From NCBI GenBank assembly GCA_031255855.1, contig JAIRRS010000017.1, forward strand, positions 44,857 through 108,856: a stretch of 64,000 nt of DNA, written 5' to 3'. A program made the translations under genes and the position numbers. Under the pieces are notes generated by a model. The model had not been told where the DNA came from. It did not search any database and saw only the letters and a list, made by a program, of their open reading frames with translations. This document shows positions 26,797-36,445 of this stretch, piece after piece; positions within the stretch are counted from its first letter, which is position 1, and every line of letters begins with the position of its first letter. The DNA comes from Tannerellaceae bacterium. Its GTDB lineage: Bacteria > Bacteroidota > Bacteroidia > Bacteroidales > Tannerellaceae.

Positions 26797-28548
26797 ATGT
26801 ACAGGACTAAAACTTGTGGCGAATTGCGCGTTGCCAACATAAACGAATCGGTAACATTGGCCGGATGGGTACAAAAAACACGTAAAATGGGAGGTATGAC
26901 CTTTGTCGACCTTCGCGACCGTTACGGCATTACCCAATTGGTATTCAACCAAGATGTGAATGCCGCCTTATGCGAAAAAGCCAACAAATTGGGACGTGAA
27001 TATGTAATACAGGTTACCGGTATGGTAAGAGAACGTTCAAACAAAAACACGAATATCCCGACAGGCGAGATAGAAGTAATTGCATCGGAACTAAATGTAT
27101 TGAACGCATCCATTACTCCTCCATTTACAATAGAAGACGAGACAGACGGAGGCGACGACCTGCGCATGAAATACCGCTATCTGGATTTACGCCGCAATGC
27201 AGTACGTTCCAATATAGAATTACGCCATAAAATGACAATTGAAGTACGCCGTTACATGGACAGCCAACATTTTATAGAAGTGGAAACTCCTGTATTAGTA
27301 AGCTCCACTCCCGAAGGAGCACGCGACTTTATCGTACCTTCCCGCATGAATCCCGGACAATTTTATGCCTTGCCACAATCTCCGCAAACGCTTAAGCAGT
27401 TATTGATGGTATCGGGATTCGACCGTTATTTCCAAATTGTGAAATGTTTTCGCGACGAGGATTTACGTGCCGACCGTCAACCAGAATTTACCCAGATAGA
27501 CTGCGAAATGAGTTTTGTAGAGCAAAACGATATCCTGAACATGTTTGAAGGCTTATCCAAGTATCTGTTCAAAACAATTCGCAGTATTGAAATAAACGAG
27601 CCGTTCCGGCGGATGTCATGGCACGATGCCATGACATATTACGGTTCGGATAAACCCGACCTCCGTTTCGATATGCGTTTTGTAGAATTAGACGACATAT
27701 TGAAAGGACACGGGTTCACTGTATTCGACAATGCATCCTACATAGGTGGTATTTGTGCCAAAGGAGCGGCCCACTATACACGCAAACAGTTGGACGCGTT
27801 GACCGATTTTGTTAAGCGTCCGCAAATCGGAGCCAAAGGAATGGTCTATGCCCGCGTGGAAGAAGACGGCAACGTGAAATCAAGTGTCGACAAATTCTAT
27901 ACACAGGAAGTTTTGCAACAAATGAAAAACGCGTTTGGTGCAGAACCAGGCGACTTAATCCTGATACTGTCGGGCGACGATGTAATGAAAACACGCAAGC
28001 AACTATGCGAACTACGCCTTGAAATGGGTAGCCAACTGGGACTTCGCGACAAAGACAAATTCGTATGCCTGTGGGTTGTTGACTTCCCATTACTCGAATG
28101 GAGCGAAGAAGACCAACGCTATTATGCCATGCATCACCCGTTTACTTCGCCTAAACCGGAAGATTTCCACCTGTTAGACACTAACCCCGGCGAAGTCCGC
28201 GCCAATGCGTACGATATGATTATCAACGGTGTGGAAGTTGGCGGTGGTTCTATCCGTATCCACGACAATGAACTTCAACAAAAGATGTTCAAACTGCTTG
28301 GCTTTACAGCCGAACAAGCCGAAACGCAATTCGGGTTCCTGATGAATGCCTTCAAATACGGCGCCCCTCCTCACGGAGGTATTGCGTATGGCCTCGACCG
28401 ATGGGTATCCCTCTTTGCCGGGCTCGATTCTATCCGCGACTGTATCGCGTTCCCCAAAAACAATTCCGGCCGCGACGTAATGCTCGACGCACCATCTATT
28501 GTAGCCCAAGAACAGTTGGATGAACTTAAAATAACGATTACTGATTAA
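26797..28548 (+). CDS. aspS: Aspartyl-tRNA synthetase
   Basis: 584 residues from the ATG at 26797 ([10 protein letters not shown]); a TTG 30 bp upstream is not needed. Order: N-terminal OB-fold anticodon domain ([20 protein letters not shown]), class II core with motif 2 ([18 protein letters not shown]), the bacterial GAD insertion, and motif 3 ([12 protein letters not shown]). It charges tRNA-Asp. A possible -7 element TAAATTCG is at 26744-26751. The Nif3-family gene begins 18 bp later, then a zinc-ribbon gene, forming a three-gene run. Confidence 0.97.
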   Translation: MYRTKTCGELRVANINESVTLAGWVQKTRKMGGMTFVDLRDRYGITQLVFNQDVNAALCEKANKLGREYVIQVTGMVRERSNKNTNIPTGEIEVIASELNVLNASITPPFTIEDETDGGDDLRMKYRYLDLRRNAVRSNIELRHKMTIEVRRYMDSQHFIEVETPVLVSSTPEGARDFIVPSRMNPGQFYALPQSPQTLKQLLMVSGFDRYFQIVKCFRDEDLRADRQPEFTQIDCEMSFVEQNDILNMFEGLSKYLFKTIRSIEINEPFRRMSWHDAMTYYGSDKPDLRFDMRFVELDDILKGHGFTVFDNASYIGGICAKGAAHYTRKQLDALTDFVKRPQIGAKGMVYARVEEDGNVKSSVDKFYTQEVLQQMKNAFGAEPGDLILILSGDDVMKTRKQLCELRLEMGSQLGLRDKDKFVCLWVVDFPLLEWSEEDQRYYAMHHPFTSPKPEDFHLLDTNPGEVRANAYDMIINGVEVGGGSIRIHDNELQQKMFKLLGFTAEQAETQFGFLMNAFKYGAPPHGGIAYGLDRWVSLFAGLDSIRDCIAFPKNNSGRDVMLDAPSIVAQEQLDELKITITD

Positions 28549-28566
28549 TCGTTGACCACTACCAAC

Positions 28567-29661
28567 ATGAACGTTCTGGATATTATAAAGGAAATTGAAA
28601 AGCATGCGCCGCTTCCGTTGCAAGAAGGGTTCGACAATGCAGGAATCCAGGTGGGAGATGTTAATCAACCGGCTACCGGGGCTTTGCTATGCCTGGATGT
28701 TACTGAAGCGGTGATTGACGAGGCTGTCAGCTTGGGATGCAACCTGATTATTTCGCATCATCCATTAGCATTCAAACCTTTCAAATCGCTTACAGGCAGT
28801 AATTATGTGGAACGTTGCATGATGAAAGCATGCAAACACGATATGGTTATCTATGCCGCGCATACGAATCTCGATAATGTTGTCGGAGGAGTCAATTACC
28901 GTATCGCCGAACGCATCGGGTTGCAGAACATACGTATCCTCAGTCCACAGAAAAACGCCTTGTTGAAGCTGGTTGCTTTCGTCCCTGAAGCGTATGCCAA
29001 GACAGTAAGGGACGCCCTTTTCAATGCAGGAGCCGGACATATCGGTAATTATGATTCATGCAGTTTCAACCTGAAAGGAGAAGGAACATTCCGGGCCGGA
29101 GAAAAAGCAACGCCATTCGTTGGCGAAACGGGCAAGCTTCACACCGAACGGGAAGAACGGATTGAGACCATTATTCCTGCCTTCCGTAAGAGTTCCATAA
29201 CACGTACGCTATTGTCGGCTCATCCGTACGAAGAACCTGTTTTCGACTTTTACCCGCTAACCAACACATGGAACATGGCAGGTTCAGGTATCATAGGCGA
29301 ATTACCAAAGGGAGAAAACGAATATAGTTTCTTATTACGTATCAAAGACATATTTAACGCAGGATGTGTAAAACATTCCACCTTTACAGGCAAAGAAATC
29401 AGGGAAGTAGCCCTATGCGGCGGCCATGGGGCATTTCTCATTCCCGAGGCCATTGCTGCCGGTGCAGATGTTTTCATAACCGGCGAGGCAAAGTATAATG
29501 ATTTCTACGATGTAGAAGACAAAATATTGTTGGCCGTTATTGGCCATTATGAGTCGGAAGTATGTACAAAAGATATCTTTTATAACATTTTATCGAAAAA
29601 TTTCCCTACCTTTGCATTGCATTTTTCAAATGTAAATTTAAACCCAGTAAAATATTTATAA
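28567..29661 (+). CDS. Nif3-like dinuclear metal-centre protein (GTP cyclohydrolase 1 type 2 family)
   Basis: 364 residues from ATG 28567 (MNVLDIIKEIEKHAPLPLQE). The metal ligands are seen in IISHHPLAF and AAHTNLDNV near the N-terminus and in ITGEAKYND..IGHYESE at the C-terminus. A PII-like insertion (residues about 125-235, VAFVPEAYAKTVRDALFNAGAGHIG.. in parts) separates the two halves, as in the long bacterial members. The family forms hexameric toroids with two metal ions; its physiological substrate remains unclear. The stop codon abuts the ATG of the next gene with no gap. Confidence 0.92.
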   Translation: MNVLDIIKEIEKHAPLPLQEGFDNAGIQVGDVNQPATGALLCLDVTEAVIDEAVSLGCNLIISHHPLAFKPFKSLTGSNYVERCMMKACKHDMVIYAAHTNLDNVVGGVNYRIAERIGLQNIRILSPQKNALLKLVAFVPEAYAKTVRDALFNAGAGHIGNYDSCSFNLKGEGTFRAGEKATPFVGETGKLHTEREERIETIIPAFRKSSITRTLLSAHPYEEPVFDFYPLTNTWNMAGSGIIGELPKGENEYSFLLRIKDIFNAGCVKHSTFTGKEIREVALCGGHGAFLIPEAIAAGADVFITGEAKYNDFYDVEDKILLAVIGHYESEVCTKDIFYNILSKNFPTFALHFSNVNLNPVKYL

Positions 29662-30423
29662 ATGGCAAAGAAAACATCAGTTGAAAAAGAGTTAACGGTT
29701 GAAGAAAAACTTTCTACACTGTATGAACTTCAGACATTGGTGACTGAAATAGATAAAATCAAGACCCTTCGCGGTGAACTTCCTCTGGAAGTACAAGACC
29801 TCGAAGACGAGATTGCCGGTTTAGAAACGCGTCTTCACAACTATCAATCCGAAATTAAAGAATACGAAATATCTATCACAGAGCAAAAGAACAAAATTGT
29901 TGACTCTACTGCATTAATTGATAAATATAAAAGCCAACTGGATAATGTTCGTAATAACCGCGAATTTGACAACCTTTCCAAAGAAATTGAATTCCAAGGG
30001 CTTGAAATCGAATTTTCCGAAAAAAAAATCCGCGAGTTGAGTGAATCGACAGCTAACAAAAAAGCAGAAATATCCGGTCTGAATGAAACATTGGAAGGCC
30101 GCAGCGCCGACCTGACACAAAAACGAAACGAACTGGAAGAAATCGTTTCCGAAACAAAACAGGAAGAAGAGAAGCTGCGCGAAAAGGCAAAGAAACTGGA
30201 ATCAACAATCGAACCTCGTTTGCTTACTGCTTTTAAACGTATCCGCAAAGGGGCACGTAACGGTTTGGCAGTAGTTTATATCCAACGTGATGCATGTGGT
30301 GGTTGTTTCAACAAGATTCCGCCTCAAAAGCAAATGGACATCAAACTCCGCAAGAAAATCATTGTTTGCGAATACTGTGGCCGTATCATGATTGACCCGG
30401 AATTGGCAGGCGTAGATGAATAA
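29662..30423 (+). CDS. Coiled-coil protein with C-terminal C4 zinc ribbon (COG1579 / CdsZ-like)
   Basis: 253 residues. Residues about 30-185 are heptad-rich and highly charged, predicting a long antiparallel coiled coil. The C-terminus has two CxxC pairs (CGGCFNKIPPQ and VCEYCGRIM) that form a zinc ribbon. The family is often beside Nif3 genes, as here: the ATG follows directly on the stop codon of the Nif3 gene, so the two are almost certainly coexpressed. Role uncertain; a nucleic-acid or chaperone-like adaptor function has been proposed for relatives. A terminator follows at 30449. Confidence 0.88.
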   Translation: MAKKTSVEKELTVEEKLSTLYELQTLVTEIDKIKTLRGELPLEVQDLEDEIAGLETRLHNYQSEIKEYEISITEQKNKIVDSTALIDKYKSQLDNVRNNREFDNLSKEIEFQGLEIEFSEKKIRELSESTANKKAEISGLNETLEGRSADLTQKRNELEEIVSETKQEEEKLREKAKKLESTIEPRLLTAFKRIRKGARNGLAVVYIQRDACGGCFNKIPPQKQMDIKLRKKIIVCEYCGRIMIDPELAGVDE

Positions 30424-30448
30424 ATAAGGGAATAAGAGAACAAAGAAT

Positions 30449-30496
30449 ACAAAAAAGAGGAATACAGGGATAAAATCTCTTGTTCCTCTTTTTTGT
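30449..30496. terminator. Bidirectional terminator between convergent genes
   Basis: ACAAAAAAGAGGAA (30449-30462) and TTCCTCTTTTTTGT (30483-30496) are perfectly complementary and give U-runs on both strands. Confidence 0.85.
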
Positions 30497-30533
30497 CTTT
30501 CGGATGTATCTCTTTTGTTTTTTTCTTTCTCTT

Positions 30534-32774
30534 TTAATTTATTTGCTTGAATTGGGAAGCATTGACAAATAGGATATCGCCTACTCCCTGAAAATCGGTG
30601 AAGAAGTTTATGGCATCATGTTTGATGATTTCCTCCCTAAAACCAATCAATGTAAGTCCGGCGGATTTGGAATGAGTTAATACGGCATCGCTCAGGGTCT
30701 GATCTTCGGTTAGCATCACTATTTCTATATTAGTCAGTGTAATAGGCAAACGTCCTTCGGCTATACGTTCTTGCAGGTCTTCTTTTACAATTTCACGTCT
30801 GCCCCGTGTACTGGTGATGAAGATTTTAATCTGACTCTTGCTCCAATCGGGATGAGCCACAATAATATATCCCAAGAGTATCATCAGGTTGGTATTCTTT
30901 TCGTCTGTCTCCCTAATCCATACATGAATGCCGTTCTTATTCCGGATAGGATAAGATGAACCCGCGAAAATACAACAATCAAAATTGCCCGCCCTCGCCA
31001 GGTTTATATTGTCTAATATCCGTTCGAGTTCTTCGGGATGGCTTTTGTCGAATTCAAAGAGCACCATGTTGTTTTCCATGCCGGAAATGGATGGCGTTTG
31101 TATTACCTGCGCGATGGCCGACGTGTAAGAGGGGGAAATCATCGTGTCGATATACAATGCACCGCCGTGTTCTTTCTGGCTTTCGATCAACAGGTGTAAC
31201 ATTTCGCGCGATTCATTAAAGGTTTGCTTACTATAATAACCTTCAATAAAGTGGAAATACGTTCCGAAGCCATGTTGGTGGCTAATCCACTTCATTAATT
31301 CGAGTACCTTATCCCGTTCGAATGAATTAGGGGAAATACAAATAGCCGAAGGGCGCCACTCTTTGTTTTCTATCGTTGACTGGTGTTTCTGCATGAAGAC
31401 ACGCAAACGCCTGTTTAACTGGAAAAGCGCTCCTTCGAATATATCCACAAGGCCTTTTTCTTCTTTATTGTAATGCTCTATAATAAGATATATTATTGCT
31501 AAGACGGCATAAGCCAGAACTGTATAAACCGGATTTATCATGAACATTACCCACACAGAAAGGATAAATCCACCTAACGAGAAGTACCACTTCGACCTGA
31601 AACGCGGGCGGTATGAAGGGGATGATCCAAAATGGTTAAGGAAAGATATCAAGCACAGCGTACCGTATGTTATCAGGAAAAACATGGATATGACGCCTGC
31701 TACCGTATCAATGTTGCCCATCATAACAAAGAACAGCGCTATCAGAAACGAAACAAGCGTCGCATTATATGGTTCGTTTGCCTTGCCCTTTCCTTTGGAG
31801 AGGAAATTGTTTATGCGGACAAAAGGGAAACTTCCGTCATTGGCCAATGCTTGCAATGTACGGGGGGCTACAAGGATAGATCCTAAAGCTGAGGAGGAGG
31901 TACTTGCCGCCAATCCCAATGGTATCATAACGGCTCCAAAGAGAGCAATCCGCGACATGATTAGCTGGTCTTCCAGCAGACCGTCGTGGGAGGCAGATAC
32001 AGCCAGTTTCCAAACAACCAGGAGATAGAGCAATAGTCCGGTTATCGTTCCGCCCATCGTCCCTAATGGTATGGATTTTCCCGGGTTTTTCAAATCGCCG
32101 CTTAATCCCACGCCTGCCGTCATTCCTGTGAAAGCGGGGAAACAGATGGCAAACATGATGAAGAAGTTTTCTTTATTGAAAAAACCGAAGTTGTTTCCCG
32201 GCATTCTTGTTAAATCTTCTCCCGGCTGAACCGGGTTTCCGGCAAAGAAAAGAACCATGGCTAAAAACAGGATAATATTAACAGCGTAAAGCATTTTCAT
32301 GCCCATGTCGGCGCCTTTCCTCAGAATAAGCAAGCCTAACAATAGCAGGGTGGGTACGCTGATTGCCTGCCGGGGAAGCATCATGCCGAAACGGTTGTTA
32401 AACCAATTGAAAAAAGGTTCGAACGCTTCGGTAAAGGCAATGATATAAAAGGCTACGCTGATTGCTTGTGAAAAGTAAAGCGTTATCCCAATTGTGGAAC
32501 CAATTTTCAAACCGAATGAACGGGAAATGATGAAATATTCGCCTCCTCCTTCCACACGCGTATTGGTAGCTATTTCGGAAATAGCCAGGGCTGTAGGTAT
32601 GGTTATCAAATGTCCCAGAAGAATGATAAAAACGGTTCCCCAAAAGCCCAGCGTGCCGACGGCAAATCCGAATCTAAGAAATAAAACGGCTCCTAATATC
32701 GTTGATATAGCTGTGAAATAGACCGGAGCGGTTCCAAATCCGCTATTTATGTATTTTGTTTTTATTTGTTCCAT
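30534..32774 (-). CDS. SLC12/APC-superfamily transporter with C-terminal cytosolic domain
   Basis: 746 residues. The first 430 or so carry about 12 membrane helices of the amino acid-polyamine-organocation fold; TM1 has the unwound region seen in SLC12 proteins (TAISTILGAVLFLRFGFAVG) and TM3 follows GGGEYFIISRSFGLKIG. The last 300 residues form a soluble domain resembling that of cation-chloride cotransporters (FGTYFHFIEGYYSK, SRGRREIVKEDL-like basic strands). Bacterial members may move chloride with K+/Na+, or amino acids; the substrate cannot be decided here. It is divergent from tilS and stands alone. Confidence 0.85.
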   Translation of the reverse strand: MEQIKTKYINSGFGTAPVYFTAISTILGAVLFLRFGFAVGTLGFWGTVFIILLGHLITIPTALAISEIATNTRVEGGGEYFIISRSFGLKIGSTIGITLYFSQAISVAFYIIAFTEAFEPFFNWFNNRFGMMLPRQAISVPTLLLLGLLILRKGADMGMKMLYAVNIILFLAMVLFFAGNPVQPGEDLTRMPGNNFGFFNKENFFIMFAICFPAFTGMTAGVGLSGDLKNPGKSIPLGTMGGTITGLLLYLLVVWKLAVSASHDGLLEDQLIMSRIALFGAVMIPLGLAASTSSSALGSILVAPRTLQALANDGSFPFVRINNFLSKGKGKANEPYNATLVSFLIALFFVMMGNIDTVAGVISMFFLITYGTLCLISFLNHFGSSPSYRPRFRSKWYFSLGGFILSVWVMFMINPVYTVLAYAVLAIIYLIIEHYNKEEKGLVDIFEGALFQLNRRLRVFMQKHQSTIENKEWRPSAICISPNSFERDKVLELMKWISHQHGFGTYFHFIEGYYSKQTFNESREMLHLLIESQKEHGGALYIDTMISPSYTSAIAQVIQTPSISGMENNMVLFEFDKSHPEELERILDNINLARAGNFDCCIFAGSSYPIRNKNGIHVWIRETDEKNTNLMILLGYIIVAHPDWSKSQIKIFITSTRGRREIVKEDLQERIAEGRLPITLTNIEIVMLTEDQTLSDAVLTHSKSAGLTLIGFREEIIKHDAINFFTDFQGVGDILFVNASQFKQIN

Positions 32775-32916
32775 TTATTCATTTTATCCTGTGATGTAAA
32801 ATTGCTTATTTTCTGCGGGAACATCACTATAAGTACCTGTATTTTTTGTCTTTCAGTAAGTGATTATTTTAGTATAACAAGAAAACTATCTTATCGGTTC
32901 ATTCTTGATTTTGTTG

Positions 32917-32924
32917 TACATTTG
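32917..32924 (+). promoter_or_regulatory. -7 promoter element next to the tilS start
   Basis: TACATTTG (exact TAnnTTTG) ends 4 nt before the GTG at 32929, which implies a leaderless or nearly leaderless tilS message if that GTG is used. Confidence 0.5.
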
Positions 32925-32928
32925 CGGC

Positions 32929-34242
32929 GTGGTTGATGTTGTCAGGACATATATATGCAAGCATGACCTCTTGTTGGCCGGGAAGCCGGTAATCGTGGGG
33001 TTGAGCGGGGGAGCCGATTCTGTGGCGTTGATCGCACTGTTATGTCGGTTGGGTTATTCTTGTATCGCGGCGCATTGCAACTTTCATTTACGAGGTGACG
33101 AATCGGATCGCGATGAATTATTTACGGAATCCCTTGCTGCCCAATTGGGCGTTCCTTTTTATAAAAGGGATTTCGACACGAAATCGTACGCTGCCGACAA
33201 GCATCTTTCTATTGAAATGGCTGCAAGAGAGCTTCGCTATGAATGGTTTGAGTGGTTGCGCAGGGAAGTGGAAGCACAGGCTATTGCCGTTGCCCATCAC
33301 CGGGACGATAATGTGGAAACTGTATTGATGAATCTTATCCGGGGTACCGGCATCCGTGGTATCCGTGGTATTCTTCCGAAAAACGGGTATATTGTTCGTC
33401 CTTTGCTTTCCGTTGGGCGAGAAGACATTTTGACTTGGTTGCGGGAGGAAGATTTTTCGTTTGTTACGGACAGCAGCAACTTGTCGGATGAGTATGGCCG
33501 TAATTTTATCCGTTTGAATGTTTTGCCTTTGTTGGAGAGAATGAATCCTTCGGTAAAAGAGACTATTGCCCGGAGCGCGGAGCATTTTGCGTCTGTTGAA
33601 ACGATTTACCAATCTGTCATTGAAAGGGCTCAAAAGGATATTATAACTGATAGGGGTTCTTTTTCTATTCGCGAATTGTTGACGTATCCTTCGCCTGAAA
33701 CGGTTCTTTATGAATTGCTTATTCCTTTTGGATTTTCGCGGGTTGTCGTTAAAGAAATTTTTATGTCGTTGCATAAAGAACCGGGGAGATTGTTTTTGTC
33801 TCCTTCCCACCGGTTGATAAAGGACAGGGAGTTTTTGCTGGTTGCCCCGATAGAAAAAGCGCCTGCTGGTGTTTATACATTGGAGGGTGAAGAGGGCGAA
33901 TGGCTGGTTCCTGTGAAATTATCGGCCCATAGAGTGGTGTTGAATAAAGCGTTTCGTTTTGAGAAGGAGAGAGGTGTTGCTTATTTTGATTGTGATAAAC
34001 TTTGTTTTCCGTTGACGATCCGTAGCTGGCAGCCGGGTGATTGGTTTGTTCCTTTTGGCATGAGGGGGCGTAAAAAGTTGAGTGATTATTTTTCTGACTG
34101 TAAATATACTCTCTTTGATAAAGAGCAAACATGGTTGTTGTGTAGCGGTGAAGATATTATTTGGATTATCGGTGAGAGAAGTGATCATCGTTTCCGGATA
34201 ACGGATACGACACGGGAGGTGTTGCTTGTAAGGTTGTTTTGA
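32929..34242 (+). CDS. tilS: tRNA(Ile)-lysidine synthetase
   Basis: About 438 residues from the GTG at 32929. The PP-loop ATP site is GLSGGADSVALIALL (Ser26 onward); next come HCNFHLRG, HHRDDNVETVLMN and RPLLSVGREDI, all typical. The C-terminal third (SWQPGDWFVPFGMRGRKKLSDYF) is the tRNA-binding TilS_C domain. TilS attaches lysine to C34 of the isoleucine CAU tRNA, an essential step. No ATG exists near the expected N-terminus; the frame is open further upstream from a TTG at 32905, but that lies before the -7 element. Later TTG codons would truncate the PP-loop region. Confidence 0.92.
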   Translation: MVDVVRTYICKHDLLLAGKPVIVGLSGGADSVALIALLCRLGYSCIAAHCNFHLRGDESDRDELFTESLAAQLGVPFYKRDFDTKSYAADKHLSIEMAARELRYEWFEWLRREVEAQAIAVAHHRDDNVETVLMNLIRGTGIRGIRGILPKNGYIVRPLLSVGREDILTWLREEDFSFVTDSSNLSDEYGRNFIRLNVLPLLERMNPSVKETIARSAEHFASVETIYQSVIERAQKDIITDRGSFSIRELLTYPSPETVLYELLIPFGFSRVVVKEIFMSLHKEPGRLFLSPSHRLIKDREFLLVAPIEKAPAGVYTLEGEEGEWLVPVKLSAHRVVLNKAFRFEKERGVAYFDCDKLCFPLTIRSWQPGDWFVPFGMRGRKKLSDYFSDCKYTLFDKEQTWLLCSGEDIIWIIGERSDHRFRITDTTREVLLVRLF

Positions 34243-34345
34243 TTTTAATTTTTCTATGGAATGCCTGGGGGCTATAGCATGATTTAACGCGATTTTCAGT
34301 TTATTTCTATTCTTTTTTTATTATAATAGTATCAGATAATGGGTA

Positions 34346-34394
34346 TAAGCACGATTAACATCATGCTTACGTAAACCTAAATCTTCATTTAGGT
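34346..34394. other. Two small hairpins in the tilS-TPR gene spacer
   Basis: TAAGCA (34346-34351) pairs with TGCTTA (34364-34369), and ACCTAAAT (34375-34382) with ATTTAGGT (34387-34394) across CTTC. They lie downstream of tilS and upstream of the next promoter, so they may help end tilS transcription or serve as an operator. Nothing else is seen in the 238-bp spacer except the -7 box. Confidence 0.4.
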
Positions 34395-34446
34395 ATAAAA
34401 GTTTGTATTTATTTTTTGATTTGCATGGGTCTACTGAAAATATTAT

Positions 34447-34454
34447 TATCTTTG
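34447..34454 (+). promoter_or_regulatory. -7 promoter element of the TPR/PD40-NfeD-floA operon
   Basis: TATCTTTG, exact TAnnTTTG, 26 nt before the ATG at 34481; a TTTG at 34420-34423 may be the -33 part, though the 23-nt gap is a little long. Confidence 0.6.
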
Positions 34455-34480
34455 AAACAGTATATTTATTTAATAGGAAA

Positions 34481-35920
34481 ATGATACGGTTTGTCAAAAG
34501 ATTGATTTGTATTTGGGGAATTGTTTTATATTGTAATGGCTTATTCGCGCAAAGCTTGGATCAGGCAAAAAAACTATATAATGACGGACAGTATGCTGAG
34601 GCTAAGCCTGTTTTTGAGCGTCTTGTCGGGCAGGCTCCCAATAATGCTTCTTATAATCTTTGGTATGGCGTATGTTGCTATAAAACGGGTGATTTGGAAA
34701 ATGCGGAGAGGTATTTGGATGTGGCTGCCAAACGCCATGTGCAGGAGGCTTGTCTTTATTTAGGCGAATTGTACAGGGAGACGTACCGTTTTGACAAGGC
34801 GGCCGAAATGTATGAAGAGCATATTGCCCAACTTACTAAAAAGCAACAGGATGTGGAGCCTTATCAACGATTGCTGGAGCGGATCGACAAGGCTCAACGG
34901 ATGGTGGAAAGGGTGGAGAATATCCAGATTATTGACAGTTTGGTGGTGGATGAAAATGATTTTCTCCATGCTTATACGTTGAGTGAGGAGGCTGGTTCGC
35001 TTGTTTCTTATCAGGAGTTTTTTGCTGTGAATGGCGTGGTTGGTTCTACGGTGTATATGAATGAAAAGGGGGACAAGGTGTATTATGCACGTCCGTCGGG
35101 CGATAACCGTTATTGTTTGTTTACTCAGTCGAAGCTGCTGGATAGCTGGGGGGATGAAAAACAACTTCCTATGAATGTAAACAGCAGTGATGATGATAAT
35201 TATCCTTTTGTCCTTTCGGACGGGGTGACTATTTATTATGCTTCGAAGGGGAATGGTTCGATAGGCGGGTATGACCTGTTTGTTACCCGTTATAACACAC
35301 ATTCGGAGACTTACCTTACACCGGAGCATTTGGGGATGCCTTTTAATTCGTTTGCTAATGATTATATGCTGGTTGTTGATGAAACGAAGGGTCTTGGCTG
35401 GTTTGTTTCCGACAGGTATCAACCTGAGGGTAAGGCGTGTGTTTATCTTTTTATTCCTGACAGCCAACGGAGCCGTATTGAGGGTGATGATATGGATTTG
35501 AAACGGGCAAGGGCTGCGATTACTTCTATCAGGGATTCATGGAAGCCTGGCGCTGATTATACGGAATTGATTCGTTTGGCTCATCTGGATATTCCTTCCG
35601 GGAAAGAGGAGGTACGTAAAGATTTCGAGTTTGTAATAACGAATGATATTGTTTATTATGTTATGGATGATATTAAAAGTCCTGAGGCGAGGAGCCATTA
35701 TCAAAAGGTGGTAGACCTGAATAAACAAATTCATGATTTGCATGTGAAGCTTGAGGAGTTGCGCGATAGTTATTCGCGGAGCAACAGATCTGGAAAGGAG
35801 CAGTTAAAACCGGCTATTACAGAAGCGGAAGAAGGGCTTCACGACTTGCTAGGTCAGCCTTACGAATGGGAGAAGAAGGCTCGCAATGCCGAGATTAATT
35901 ATTTGAAACTAAACAGATAG
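34481..35920 (+). CDS. Exported TPR + PD40 (WD40-like) repeat protein
   Basis: 479 residues from ATG 34481, which gives a proper signal peptide (RLICIWGIVLYCNGLFAQ); the ORF upstream crosses the promoter. Residues about 25-130 are TPR repeats (AKKLYNDGQYAEAKPVFERL, NLWYGVCCYKTGDLENAERY). Residues about 200-340 have PD40-type strands (KVYYARPSGDNR, YYASKGNGSIGGYDLF). A C-terminal coiled coil (VVDLNKQIHDLHVKLEELRD) ends the protein. Such proteins in Bacteroidetes are envelope scaffold or OmpA-associated proteins; no OmpA domain is present here. It is followed after 27 bp by NfeD and floA, so it may work with the flotillin-like membrane domain system. Confidence 0.8.
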   Translation: MIRFVKRLICIWGIVLYCNGLFAQSLDQAKKLYNDGQYAEAKPVFERLVGQAPNNASYNLWYGVCCYKTGDLENAERYLDVAAKRHVQEACLYLGELYRETYRFDKAAEMYEEHIAQLTKKQQDVEPYQRLLERIDKAQRMVERVENIQIIDSLVVDENDFLHAYTLSEEAGSLVSYQEFFAVNGVVGSTVYMNEKGDKVYYARPSGDNRYCLFTQSKLLDSWGDEKQLPMNVNSSDDDNYPFVLSDGVTIYYASKGNGSIGGYDLFVTRYNTHSETYLTPEHLGMPFNSFANDYMLVVDETKGLGWFVSDRYQPEGKACVYLFIPDSQRSRIEGDDMDLKRARAAITSIRDSWKPGADYTELIRLAHLDIPSGKEEVRKDFEFVITNDIVYYVMDDIKSPEARSHYQKVVDLNKQIHDLHVKLEELRDSYSRSNRSGKEQLKPAITEAEEGLHDLLGQPYEWEKKARNAEINYLKLNR

Positions 35921-35947
35921 AAGAGTATAAAACAACCTATATTATTT

Positions 35948-36430
35948 ATGTTATTGGATATCGCGATTATCGTATTTTTAATGGGAGTGGCTATTTTGCT
36001 TATCCTTTTGGAGATATTCTTTCTCCCGGGTATTACCGTGGCTGGTATCGGCGGGATTTTATTTGCCATTGGGGGAGGTATTTACGCTTATACGATTACT
36101 CCTGTGACGGGGCATATTACTTTGTTGGCGTCTGTTGTTGTGTTTGCTGTTATTTTTAGCTGGCTGCTCCGTTCGAAATCATTTAACCGGGTGGCTTTGA
36201 AGACGGATGTTGATTCTAAGCTTACGTCGAGCAGAGAATTGGGCCTGGAGGTGGGTGATGAAGGGGTGACGTTGTCGCGCCTGGCTCCTATTGGTAGGGC
36301 TTCAATAAAGGGTATAACGGTTGAGGCTAAATCGACAGGTGAGTTTATAGATGAGGAGACTCCTATTGTTGTTGTACGAATAGACGGTTATAACGTTTTA
36401 GTAACTACGAAAGAGAATATTATTAACTAA
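35948..36430 (+). CDS. NfeD-family membrane protein
   Basis: 160 residues. Two or three hydrophobic segments fill residues 1-75 (IAIIVFLMGVAILLILLEIF, GGILFAIGGGIYAY, LLASVVVFAVIFSWLL); the C-terminus is an OB-fold (GDEGVTLSRLAPIGRASIKG, EETPIVVVRIDGYNVLV). This is the short NfeD form without the serine-protease domain. NfeD proteins are paired with SPFH/flotillin proteins; the next gene, 15 bp downstream, is floA. The pair probably organises membrane domains. Confidence 0.88.
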   Translation: MLLDIAIIVFLMGVAILLILLEIFFLPGITVAGIGGILFAIGGGIYAYTITPVTGHITLLASVVVFAVIFSWLLRSKSFNRVALKTDVDSKLTSSRELGLEVGDEGVTLSRLAPIGRASIKGITVEAKSTGEFIDEETPIVVVRIDGYNVLVTTKENIIN

Positions 36431-36445
36431 TAGCAAACTATTGTT

